64,000 nt of DNA from the NCBI RefSeq assembly GCF_014596565.1, contig NZ_NOIN01000016.1:37790-101789 (forward strand), read 5' to 3'. Both the position numbers and the translations under genes were made by a program. A model generated the notes under the pieces. That model saw nothing but the letters and a program-made list of their open reading frames with translations. It did no database searches and had not been told where the DNA came from. Shown here one piece after another: positions 45,192-53,502 of this stretch. Source of the stretch: Pseudomonas sp. PSB18 (GTDB lineage: Bacteria; Pseudomonadota; Gammaproteobacteria; Pseudomonadales; Pseudomonadaceae). Positions within the stretch are counted from its first letter, which is position 1. The number at the start of each line of letters is the position of its first letter.

Positions 45192-47630
45192 TCACGCCGG
45201 CTTGGTCTCCGCCAAGGCTTCTTGCGCCAGTTCCTTTTCCGCTTCCTTGATGTCGTCCTCGCTGATCATCTCCGCGATCACCCTCAGCCGCTCCACCACG
45301 CGGGCGTTGACGCTGCCCTCCGGGAACTCGCCGTTCTCATCCGGCTCGCCGGCGGGTTCACCCACCAGCAGGCTCAGGGCCTCGTCGGCCTGGCGCACGG
45401 CATAGACGTGGAACTGCCCCGCCCGGACGGCGGCCAGCACCTTCTCATCGAGCATCAGGGTGGCGACATTGGCCTGGGGAATGATCGCCCCCTGCTCGCC
45501 GGTCAGCCCACGGGCTTCACAGAGACGGAAGAAGCCTTCGATCTTCTCGTTGACCCCGCCCACCGCCTGCACTTCACCGAATTGGTTGATCGAACCGGTG
45601 ATGGCGAAGCACTGCTTCAGCGGTGTCTTCGACAACGCCGAAATAAGCGTGCAAGCCTCGCCCAGGGAGGCGCTGTCGCCGTCGACATAACCGTAGGACT
45701 GCTCCAGGGCGATGCTGGCGGAGATCGCCAACGGGAATTCCTGGGCATAGCGGCTGCCCAGGTAACCGGTCAGGATCATCACGCCCTTGGAGTGGATCGG
45801 CTGGCCGAGGTTGACCTCCCGCTCGATGTCGACGATACCGCTGCCGCCCGGGTACACCGTGGCGGAGATCCGCGCCGGCACACCGAACGCCGAGTCGCCC
45901 ACCTCCAGCACCGTCAACCCGTTGCATTTGCCCACGGCCGCGCCGTCGGTATCGATCAGGATGATTCCCGCCAGCATGTCATCGAGGATCCGCGCCGAAA
46001 CCCGCCCGGTACGGGTGGCCTTGGCCTTGAGGGCGCGCTCGATATGGCCGGCGTCGGTCATTTCGTCACCGGCCAGTTGACGGATGAAATCCGCCTCGCT
46101 GACCAGTTGGAACAAGTCGCCGATACGGGCCGACAAGCGTCCCTGGTGTTCGGCCAGGCGCGCACTGTAGGTGGCCAGGCGCGCCACCGCATCGGCGGTC
46201 AGCGGTGCCATGCCTTCTTCCGAGGTGCGGGTCTTGAGCAACTGGGCGAACTGCTCGAGGCTCTCGTCGCCCATCGGGATGTCTTCGTCGAAGTCCACCA
46301 GCACGCGAAACATTTCCTGGAAGTCCGAGTCCAGGTCCTGCAAGGCGTAGTAGAGCTGGCGGGCACCAATGATCACGACCTTGACCTGCAACGGGATGTG
46401 CTGCGGCGTGAGGGTCACCGTGGCCAACCGGCCCAGCTCGCCCAGGGGTGACTCCATTTTCAGTTTGCGCGATTGCAGGGCACGCTTGAGCGCGTCCCAC
46501 ACGAACGGCTCGCCGAGCATTTTTTCCGCTTCGAGGATCAGGAAGCCACCGTTGGCCCGATGCAAGGCACCGGGGCGCAGTTGCCGATACGTGGTGTAGA
46601 GCGCGCCCTGGTCGGTGCTGTATTCGATACGCCCGAACAGGTTGTCGTAGGTCGGGTGCGGCTCGAACACCACCGGTGCGCCGCCGCTCGCCGGATGCCC
46701 TACTACCAGGCTCGGCGCATATTGCTCCTCCAGCATTTTGCGGGCGATGGCGTCGGTCTTGCTGTCGTCCACCAGTTGCTCGACCACCGTCCGGAGCAGG
46801 TTGACCTGCATCGCCTGCAGGTAACCGCAGACCGCCGCGTTCTCCGCGTATTTTTCCGACAGCGGCGCCAACAGCGGTTGCAGGGCCAGGGTGATGGTTT
46901 CTTCGTTGAGCTGGCGCAGCTGGTTGCTGGATTCACGCTTCCATTGCGGCAAGCTGGCCAGCTCTTCGTTCAGGCGCTCTTCCAGGCCGGAAATGTCTTC
47001 ATGGAAACGCTCGCGCTCGGACTCCGGCAACTGGGCGAATTCCGCTTCATCCAGGGCCTTGCCGTCGCTCATCGGGGTGAATGCGATATTGCTGCTGTCA
47101 CGGTACAGCGCGACATCCTTCTCCAGGGCCAGGCGCTCGATGACATCCAGGGCGCGGTCGTAGCGCTGGTTGAATGCCCGGTCGATGGCGCTTTTTTTCT
47201 GCTGGTAGGACGGGTGCTCGAAGACCGCCGGAAAGGTCGACAGCAGGTTGTCGATCAGGCCGTTGATGTCGCTGATGAACGCACCGGCGGTGCCCGATGG
47301 CAGCTCCAGGGCCCGGGGTTCGCGAGGCTCATCGAAATTGTTGACGTAGACCCAGTCGGCCGGGGTCTGCAGGCGCTTGCCTTCGGCCTTGAGATAGCGT
47401 TTTACGAATGAAAACCGGCCGGTGCCGGGCTCGCCCATGACAAATACGTTGTAACCGGGGCGCGGCATGGCCACGCCGAACTGCAATGCTTCGACCGCAC
47501 GCTCCTGGCCAAGCACACCGCGGAAGGGCTCCAGATCATTGGTGGTAGAGAAGCTGAACTGTTCAGCGGAAAACGGACGGGTCAGCGCTTCGGGCGCTAG
47601 ACGCAAGCTGGCAGCAACAGGATCAGGCAT
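45192..47630 (-). CDS. Lon-type protease with AAA_32-like ATPase region
   Basis: 812 aa. The C-terminal Lon protease domain has the catalytic dyad S653 (GDSASLGEAC) and K696 (GGVNEKIEGF). The N-terminal half is an ATPase-like region of the AAA_32/YcbZ kind; the P-loop is degenerate, GEPGTGRF with Arg72 where the Walker A lysine should be, while G-G-F-L-I-L-E-A-E-K-M (about 355) looks like a Walker B/sensor segment. No Lon N-domain. It is homologous, I believe, to P. aeruginosa PA4576. ATP dependence is uncertain because of Arg72. The C-terminal tail is acidic. Confidence 0.85.
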   Translation of the reverse strand: MPDPVAASLRLAPEALTRPFSAEQFSFSTTNDLEPFRGVLGQERAVEALQFGVAMPRPGYNVFVMGEPGTGRFSFVKRYLKAEGKRLQTPADWVYVNNFDEPREPRALELPSGTAGAFISDINGLIDNLLSTFPAVFEHPSYQQKKSAIDRAFNQRYDRALDVIERLALEKDVALYRDSSNIAFTPMSDGKALDEAEFAQLPESERERFHEDISGLEERLNEELASLPQWKRESSNQLRQLNEETITLALQPLLAPLSEKYAENAAVCGYLQAMQVNLLRTVVEQLVDDSKTDAIARKMLEEQYAPSLVVGHPASGGAPVVFEPHPTYDNLFGRIEYSTDQGALYTTYRQLRPGALHRANGGFLILEAEKMLGEPFVWDALKRALQSRKLKMESPLGELGRLATVTLTPQHIPLQVKVVIIGARQLYYALQDLDSDFQEMFRVLVDFDEDIPMGDESLEQFAQLLKTRTSEEGMAPLTADAVARLATYSARLAEHQGRLSARIGDLFQLVSEADFIRQLAGDEMTDAGHIERALKAKATRTGRVSARILDDMLAGIILIDTDGAAVGKCNGLTVLEVGDSAFGVPARISATVYPGGSGIVDIEREVNLGQPIHSKGVMILTGYLGSRYAQEFPLAISASIALEQSYGYVDGDSASLGEACTLISALSKTPLKQCFAITGSINQFGEVQAVGGVNEKIEGFFRLCEARGLTGEQGAIIPQANVATLMLDEKVLAAVRAGQFHVYAVRQADEALSLLVGEPAGEPDENGEFPEGSVNARVVERLRVIAEMISEDDIKEAEKELAQEALAETKPA

Positions 47631-47924
47631 CGGGCTTCCTTACATCAGGCGGGGCAGATAACGGCATTCTGGCGCCGCCCGTACCTGACTGGCAAGGAGC
47701 GCCTCAGGTCAAAGCATAGTCAACCGGCCAGGCCCGAGCCGAAGTCGAGGCCCGCAACCTCATGACTTGCAGGATAGTTTTTGCAAAATGTCACGGAACC
47801 CTCGGATCGTGCCTAAACTCCAAACTGCGCGGCTGGAACAATAACCGGCCCACTGGCACGAGTGGTTGAGGCCACGAAGGCGCCAGACCCTGTCCATTGG
47901 TATGCACATAAAGAGAACATAGCT

Positions 47925-48413
47925 ATGAAACGGATTCTTCTCGGTACTCTCTTCACCGCTGTATCCCTCAACGCCATGGCTCAGGCGCCGGGCGGCCCGG
48001 ATTGCGGGTGGGGCAACATGCTGTTCGAAGGTCAGCGTGGCACCCCGGCTCACTTCCTCGCCTCCACCACCAACGGCACCTCCGGTAACGCCACCTTCGG
48101 CATGACCTCCGGCACCAACGGTTGCTCGACCAACGCGGCACTGACCTACGGTGGCAAGTCCTGGCTGTCCATGAATGGCATGATGAACGAGCTGTCCGAA
48201 GACATGGCCAAGGGGCAGGGCGAAGCGCTGACCACCTATGCCGTGGTACTGGGTGTGGCGCCGGAAGATCGCGCCCACTTCTCCGCTGTCACCCACGAGC
48301 ACTTCCAGCAGATCTTCAGCAAGGCTGATGTGACCGCAGAAGATGTGCATACCAATACCCTGGCCGTGCTGAAAAACGATCCTCGTCTGGCCAAGTACGC
48401 CACTCAAGCTTAA
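47925..48413 (+). CDS. DUF3015 family exported protein
   Basis: 162 aa from MKRILLGTLFTAVSLNAMAQ: signal peptide with cleavage near AMA|QA. Two cysteines (CGWGNMLFEG and NGCSTN) are likely disulfide-bonded. G- and T-rich middle. DUF3015 proteins of pseudomonads have this layout; the function is unknown. It is 88 bases upstream of the DUF4105 gene but separated from it by a terminator. Confidence 0.82.
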   Translation: MKRILLGTLFTAVSLNAMAQAPGGPDCGWGNMLFEGQRGTPAHFLASTTNGTSGNATFGMTSGTNGCSTNAALTYGGKSWLSMNGMMNELSEDMAKGQGEALTTYAVVLGVAPEDRAHFSAVTHEHFQQIFSKADVTAEDVHTNTLAVLKNDPRLAKYATQA

Positions 48414-48426
48414 GCTCGACCTCACT

Positions 48427-48458
48427 CGCTCCCCTCGGGGGGCGGGTTTTCTTTTTTG
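48427..48458 (+). terminator. Rho-independent terminator between the DUF3015 and DUF4105 genes
   Basis: CGCTCCC-CTCG-GGGGGCG (one G-T pair) followed by GGTTTTCTTTTTT. Confidence 0.82.
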
Positions 48459-48501
48459 GGCCCATCCGGTCTTTATTTTTCGACTTTCCAAGTAGCCGAC
48501 T

Positions 48502-50355
48502 ATGCTCAAACGCCTTGCCTGGCTGGCGCTCTGTGTGTGCGCCCCATTGTCCGCCGCACCTCATGTCGACCCTCAACGTTTGCAGCAATTGGCCAATGAC
48601 CGCTTCTGGATTTCCCTGGGCCACTACGAAACCGCCAAGCTCGGTGGCTGGCGCAGCTACGTCAGCGACAGGAAATTCTTCCTCGCACCCGACGGCAACG
48701 AACATCCCGACCATGAACTGACCGCCACGCTGCAGGCCCTTTACGGCCCGGCCAGCGCCGGCCAGCAACATGCCCAGTGCGCGTACCCGGCGCGCACGCG
48801 CTGGCTCAAGGCACAGCTCAACCTGACCGATCTGCCAGTGGTCGACTGCAGCGAATTCACCCAATGGTTCAAGGACGTCTCCCCTCACAGCGCGGTGATG
48901 ATTTTTCCGGCCGCTTACCTGAACAGCCCGTCGTCGATGTTCGGCCATACCCTGTTGCGCATCGACCAGGCCGACGTGCAACGGGACAAGACCGCCCTGC
49001 TGAGCTACGCGATCAATTTCGGTGCCTACATCGAAGGTTCGGACAACAGCATCATCTACGCCTGGAAGGGCTTGATGGGCGGCTATCCCGGCCTGTTCGC
49101 CCTGGTGCCCTATCAGGAAAAACTGTCCGAATACCGTAGCCTGGAGAACCGCGACCTGTGGGAGTACCGCCTCAACCTGAGCCCGGAGGAAACCGAGCGC
49201 ATGGTCGAGCACGTCTGGGAACTCAAGCAGATCCAGTTCGATTATTTCTTCTTCGATGAAAACTGCTCCTACCGCCTGCTCGAATTGCTGCAAGTGGCCC
49301 GTCCCAGCCTGCGCCTGACCGAACAATTCCCGTTGACAGCGATCCCCACCGACACCGTCAAGGCCGTGAAGGAAGCCGGGCTGGTGGAGAGCGTCGAATA
49401 TCGGCCGTCCCGCGAGCGAGAACTGCTCAGCCGCGCCGAGCCGCTCAGCGCTGACGAACAGCAATGGGTATTGAAGGTCAGCGCCGACCAAAAGCAATTG
49501 CAAGCCCCCGAATTCAAGGCGTTGCCCCGCGAACGTCAGGCATTGATCGTTGACGCGGCCTATCGCCTGGAGCGTTACCGCGCCAACGGCCAGGAGCGCG
49601 ACCCGCAACGCGCCCAGCGCAGTTTCGAACTGTTGCGGGCGATCAACCAGAACCCCGCGCCGGAACTCGATATTCCCCAACCGGGGCTGCCCGAAGACGG
49701 CCATGAATCGCGCACCTGGCAGGCCGGCCTCGGCACCCGAGGTGACCGGGCGTTCGGCGAATACGGCTTGCGCATGGCTTATCACGACCTCAATGACAAT
49801 GGCGAAAGCTTCCCGTTGGGGGCGCAGATTGAAATCCTGCAATTGAAGCTGCGCCAGTACGAAGGTAACGACTGGCAGGTGCAGCGACTGGACCTGGCGA
49901 CCATCCGCTCCCTGACGCCACGCAATGAGTTGCTGCAACCGCTGTCCTGGCAGGTCACCGGGGGCCTGGAACGGGTGCCTGGCAAGCACGACGATGAAAC
50001 CCTGGTCAGCCACGTCAATGGCGGTGCGGGCGGCACCTGGGCGCTGGGTGAGGACGTATTGGGGTTTGCCCTGGGCACGGTGCGAGTGGAACACAACAAC
50101 GACTTCGCCCAATTCATCGCCCCGGCCACCGGGTTCAACAGTGGCGTATTGTGGAAAAACCCGCTGGGCAATCTGAGCCTGGAAGCCAAGGGCGACTATT
50201 TCGTCAACGGTGAGGTGCGTCGTAGCCTGAGCCTGAACCAACAGTGGGAACTGTCCCGCAACCTCGGCCTGCGCCTGAGTGCCCAGCGGCAGTTCAGCCA
50301 CCTGGCCTCGCCGGAGAACGAGGTGATGCTTGAGGTGAAGTGGTATCACTATTGA
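48502..50355 (+). CDS. DUF4105 (Lnb-type) exported protein with C-terminal barrel-like region
   Basis: 617 aa. Signal peptide (LKRLAWLALCVCAPLSA|AP). The DUF4105 domain (about residues 100-300) has S-S-M-F-G-H-T-L-L-R-I-D (His about 155) and D-E-N-C-S-Y-R-L-L-E-L (Cys about 255), the expected His/Cys pair of the family; Lnb, a lipoprotein N-acyl transferase of Gram-positive bacteria, carries the related domain. The C-terminal half (about 400-617) shows alternating hydrophobic strands and ends in K-W-Y-H-Y, which suggests an outer-membrane barrel. The function in Gram-negatives is unknown to me. Confidence 0.78.
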   Translation: MLKRLAWLALCVCAPLSAAPHVDPQRLQQLANDRFWISLGHYETAKLGGWRSYVSDRKFFLAPDGNEHPDHELTATLQALYGPASAGQQHAQCAYPARTRWLKAQLNLTDLPVVDCSEFTQWFKDVSPHSAVMIFPAAYLNSPSSMFGHTLLRIDQADVQRDKTALLSYAINFGAYIEGSDNSIIYAWKGLMGGYPGLFALVPYQEKLSEYRSLENRDLWEYRLNLSPEETERMVEHVWELKQIQFDYFFFDENCSYRLLELLQVARPSLRLTEQFPLTAIPTDTVKAVKEAGLVESVEYRPSRERELLSRAEPLSADEQQWVLKVSADQKQLQAPEFKALPRERQALIVDAAYRLERYRANGQERDPQRAQRSFELLRAINQNPAPELDIPQPGLPEDGHESRTWQAGLGTRGDRAFGEYGLRMAYHDLNDNGESFPLGAQIEILQLKLRQYEGNDWQVQRLDLATIRSLTPRNELLQPLSWQVTGGLERVPGKHDDETLVSHVNGGAGGTWALGEDVLGFALGTVRVEHNNDFAQFIAPATGFNSGVLWKNPLGNLSLEAKGDYFVNGEVRRSLSLNQQWELSRNLGLRLSAQRQFSHLASPENEVMLEVKWYHY

Positions 50356-50472
50356 TCAGGCAAGGCCCCCACCTGCAACACGGAGAACAGATTAATCACA
50401 GCCGTTTCACACCCGCCTGACGAATCCGCTTCTAGACTTCCTGTATATGGGCATGCGGCAGGAAGGCAGGAA

Positions 50473-50829
50473 ATGAGGCGCGCGGTAGCGGTACTGGCAG
50501 TATTGATGTTGCTTGGCGGCTGTGAGACCACCCATGAGGACCTGATTGCCCGAGGTTATCCGCCGGCGTTCGCCGACGGCTTCGATGACGGCTGCAGCAG
50601 TGGCCGGCAAGCCGCTGGCGCAATCACCGGCCAGTTCAGGAAAGACGTGCCGCGCTATCTCAAGGATCCGCGCTACGCCGAAGGCTGGAGCGACGGCTTC
50701 CGGCAATGCCAGGCCATGCGGGAAAGTGAAGACCGGGACGCCTACCGCGACCGTCATTGGGATGAGCGCGAACGGGCCTGGCAGCAGGAAAAGGATCGCG
50801 ACGCCGCTCGGGCCTATCGTTCGCAGTGA
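50473..50829 (+). CDS. Small lipoprotein of unknown function
   Basis: 118 aa. Lipoprotein signal with lipobox L-G-G-C (Cys17): RRAVAVLAVLMLLGG|C. The mature part carries two similar motifs, F-A-D-G-F-D-D-G-C-S-S-G and Y-A-E-G-W-S-D-G-F-R-Q-C, each Y/F-A-x-G-[FW]-x-D-G, an internal repeat with paired cysteines. The C-terminal third is highly charged (R, D and E). Residue 18 is E, so outer-membrane sorting is expected. Confidence 0.7.
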   Translation: MRRAVAVLAVLMLLGGCETTHEDLIARGYPPAFADGFDDGCSSGRQAAGAITGQFRKDVPRYLKDPRYAEGWSDGFRQCQAMRESEDRDAYRDRHWDERERAWQQEKDRDAARAYRSQ

Positions 50830-50899
50830 GTCGCGTATAGACATCCGTCGAAACCAAAAGCCTGCGACCATGGCCCAAACTCCAATAGAGGAGAACACC

Positions 50900-51391
50900 A
50901 TGAGTCGTGCCTTCGTCAACGAAGACAGCGCCGCGGCCCAGGCCGATCAACCGGTCGAACGCCAGGTCAGCGCGCAACCCAACTACGTCACGCCCGCCGG
51001 GTTCGCCCAGTTGCAGACCCGGGTCGCCGAATTGCAAGCGCTGCACAGCCAGCAGGCTGCCCGCAAAGACCTGGCGGACAAACAGCGTCTCGCGGACCTG
51101 GAACGGGACCTGCGCTATTTCAACCAGCGCCTGCAAAGCGCACAGGTCGTTACGCCAACCTCAACGGATCAGGTGCGGATCGGACATTGGGTGACCTTTG
51201 TCGATGAGCATGACCATGAGCAGCGCGTGCAGTTGGTAGGTGAAGACCAGGCTGATGCGGCCAGTGGGCTGATCAATTGGGGCTCGCCGCTGGGGCGGGC
51301 GTTACTGGGAAGCAAGGTAGGGGATGAGGTGGTCTGGAAACGGCCAGTGGGGGATATGGCGATTGAGGTGGTGGCGATAGAACCGGGGTGA
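50900..51391 (+). CDS. GreA/GreB-family transcript-cleavage-like factor
   Basis: 163 aa from MSRAFVNEDSA with GAGGAG upstream. The N-terminal coiled coil (about residues 30-80, Q-, L- and A-rich) and C-terminal FKBP-like GreA/B domain (about 90-163, with G-L-I-N-W-G-S-P-L-G-R-A-L-L-G-S-K-V-G-D) match the Gre family and Rnk-type anti-Gre relatives. It has D-L-A-D-K-Q-R at the coil tip instead of the usual pair of acidic residues D-x-x-E, so true cleavage activity is doubtful; it may be a secondary-channel regulator. Confidence 0.82.
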   Translation: MSRAFVNEDSAAAQADQPVERQVSAQPNYVTPAGFAQLQTRVAELQALHSQQAARKDLADKQRLADLERDLRYFNQRLQSAQVVTPTSTDQVRIGHWVTFVDEHDHEQRVQLVGEDQADAASGLINWGSPLGRALLGSKVGDEVVWKRPVGDMAIEVVAIEPG

Positions 51392-51447
51392 TTCTGCTGG
51401 TCTTATCGCCAGCCAGCACACAATGGTTGCCCTGTCAGGAAACCACT

Positions 51448-51537
51448 GTGGGAGCGAGCCCTGCTCGCGATGGCGGTGAGTCAGGCAACATGAATGTTGA
51501 TTGATCCGACGCTATCGCGAGCAGGGCTCGCTCCCAC
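51448..51537. repeat. REPIN with matched one-base insertion in both arms
   Basis: Plus arm 51448-51470 has GAGCCCTGCTC and minus arm 51515-51537 has GAGCAGGGCTC; each is one base longer than the usual REP at the same place, so the stem stays fully paired. 90 bp. Confidence 0.9.
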
Positions 51538-51565
51538 AGGTTTTGTGGCTTACCGGCAGATGGAA

Positions 51566-53230
51566 TCAGGCCAGTTTCTTGTGCCGTACCCGATGCGGCT
51601 GGGCAGCGGCTTCGCCGAGGCGCTTCTTGCGATCGGCTTCGTACTCGGTGTAGTTGCCTTCGAAGAACACCGCTTGGGAATCGTCTTCGTACGCCAGGAT
51701 GTGGGTCGCCACGCGGTCGAGGAACCACCGATCGTGGGAGATCACAATGGCGGCGCCCGGGAAGTCCAGCAGGGCTTCTTCCAGGGAACGCAGGGTTTCG
51801 ACGTCGAGGTCGTTGGACGGTTCGTCGAGCAGCAGGACGTTGCCACCCTCCTTCAAGGTCAGCGCCAGGTGCAGGCGACCGCGCTCACCACCGGACAGGT
51901 CCTTGACGAACTTCTGCTGGTCGCCGCCCTTGAAGTTGAAGCGGCCCACGTAGGTGCGCGACGGGATCTCGTAGTTGCCGATGCGGATCTGGTCGGAACC
52001 GTCGGAGATCTGCTGGAACACCGTCTTGCTGCCGTCCAGGTCTTCGCGGCTCTGGTCGACGCATGCCAGCTGCACGGTTTCGCCGACTTCGATGGTGCCC
52101 GAATCCGGTGTTTCCTTGCCCATCAGCATACGGAACAACGTGGATTTACCCGCGCCGTTACCACCGATCACACCGACAATGGCACCTTTAGGCATGGAGA
52201 ACGACAGGTTGTCGATCAGCACGCGGTCGCCATAGCCCTTGGTGACGTTCTTGAATTCGATGACCTTGTCACCCAGGCGCGGACCGGCCGGGATGTAGAT
52301 CTCGTTGGTTTCGCTGCGCTTCTGGAATTCCTGGGACTGCATTTCCTCGAAGCGTTGCAGACGGGCCTTGGATTTGGACTGGCGGGCCTTGGCGCCTTTG
52401 CGTACCCATTCCAGTTCTTCCTTCATGGCCTTTTCATGAGCCGACTGCTGCTTGGATTCCTGGGCCAGACGATCGGACTTGGCTTCCAGCCAGCCCGAAT
52501 AGTTGCCCTCGTACGGAATGCCCGCGCCGCGGTCGAGTTCCAGGATCCAGCCGGCGACGTTGTCCAGGAAGTAACGGTCGTGGGTAATCGCCACGACGGT
52601 GCCCGGGAAATCGTGCAGGAAATGTTCGAGCCAGGCGACGGAATCGGCGTCCAGGTGGTTGGTCGGTTCGTCGAGCAGCAACATGTCCGGGGCGGACAAC
52701 AACAGGCGGCACAGGGCAACACGGCGTTTTTCACCGCCGGACAGGTGTTCGACCTTCGCTTCCCAGGCCGGCAGGCGCAGGGCATCGGCAGCGACTTCCA
52801 ACTGGCGCTCCAGGTTATGGCCATCGCTGGCCTGCAGGATCGCTTCGAGCTTGGCCTGTTCGGCGGCCAGCTTGTCGAAGTCGGCATCCGGGTCAGCGTA
52901 GGCGGCATAGACCTCGTCCAGGCGCGCCTGGGCGTCCTTGATCACGCTGACCGCTTCCTCGACCACTTCACGCACGGTCTTGGTCGGATCCAGTTGAGGC
53001 TCCTGGGGCAGGTAGCCGATGTTCAGGTCTGGCATTGGACGGGCTTCGCCGTCGAATTCGGTATCGACGCCAGCCATGATCTTCAGCAGCGTGGACTTAC
53101 CCGAACCGTTGAGGCCCAGCACGCCGATCTTGGCGCCGGGGAAGAATGAGAGCGAAATGTTTTTCAGGATTTCCCGCTTCGGCGGAACAACTTTGCTCAG
53201 CCGATGCATGGTGAAGACGTATTGAGCCAT
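51566..53230 (-). CDS. ettA: Energy-dependent translational throttle EttA (ABC-F)
   Basis: ABC-F ATPase that binds the ribosomal E site and gates the first elongation step according to the ATP/ADP ratio. Start at MAQYVFTMHRLSK gives 554 aa, as in E. coli. Two ABC domains: Walker A GLNGSGKST (about 39-47), signature LSGGEKRR, Walker B LLLDEPTNHLD; second Walker A GGNGAGKST (about 355-363), signature LSGGERGR, LLLDEPSNDLD. The arm region lies at about 95-140 and a charged linker at about 245-320. Divergent from morA. Confidence 0.95.
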   Translation of the reverse strand: MAQYVFTMHRLSKVVPPKREILKNISLSFFPGAKIGVLGLNGSGKSTLLKIMAGVDTEFDGEARPMPDLNIGYLPQEPQLDPTKTVREVVEEAVSVIKDAQARLDEVYAAYADPDADFDKLAAEQAKLEAILQASDGHNLERQLEVAADALRLPAWEAKVEHLSGGEKRRVALCRLLLSAPDMLLLDEPTNHLDADSVAWLEHFLHDFPGTVVAITHDRYFLDNVAGWILELDRGAGIPYEGNYSGWLEAKSDRLAQESKQQSAHEKAMKEELEWVRKGAKARQSKSKARLQRFEEMQSQEFQKRSETNEIYIPAGPRLGDKVIEFKNVTKGYGDRVLIDNLSFSMPKGAIVGVIGGNGAGKSTLFRMLMGKETPDSGTIEVGETVQLACVDQSREDLDGSKTVFQQISDGSDQIRIGNYEIPSRTYVGRFNFKGGDQQKFVKDLSGGERGRLHLALTLKEGGNVLLLDEPSNDLDVETLRSLEEALLDFPGAAIVISHDRWFLDRVATHILAYEDDSQAVFFEGNYTEYEADRKKRLGEAAAQPHRVRHKKLA

Positions 53231-53502
53231 GGTGAACCTAGCGTCTGTGACAGGTGAAAAGAACGAACCAGGCCATGCACAGCGCCGGCAGTTGACGGTC
53301 ATCAATGCCTGCGGGGCAGCTAAAGCCTGGGGATCTGGAGCTGGAACGCTCTTGTTTGACCGGCAAAGCTACCTCAACCGTCCGTCAAGGTCCAGCCACC
53401 AGGGACTGGCACTTTGCCACAACTCAAGGCATGCTAGCCGCCCTTCGGGCGTCCGGCTTATAGTGCGTGTCGCGCCAGTCCAGCAAACCGCAGGATTACA
53501 GC

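Noticed and set aside
48316..50349. 677-codon minus-strand frame opposite the DUF4105 gene
   Set aside because: Antisense shadow; no signal for translation; the plus-strand product has a signal peptide and domain.
53467..53502. GTG start of morA 12 codons upstream
   Set aside because: It has no ribosome-binding site, and the TTG start at 53503 fits the expected protein length; kept as an alternative, not excluded.
53231..53502. Possible small gene or regulator in the ettA-morA gap
   Set aside because: No frame with a convincing start and no recognisable promoter motif or hairpin; I see nothing definite in this 272-base stretch.
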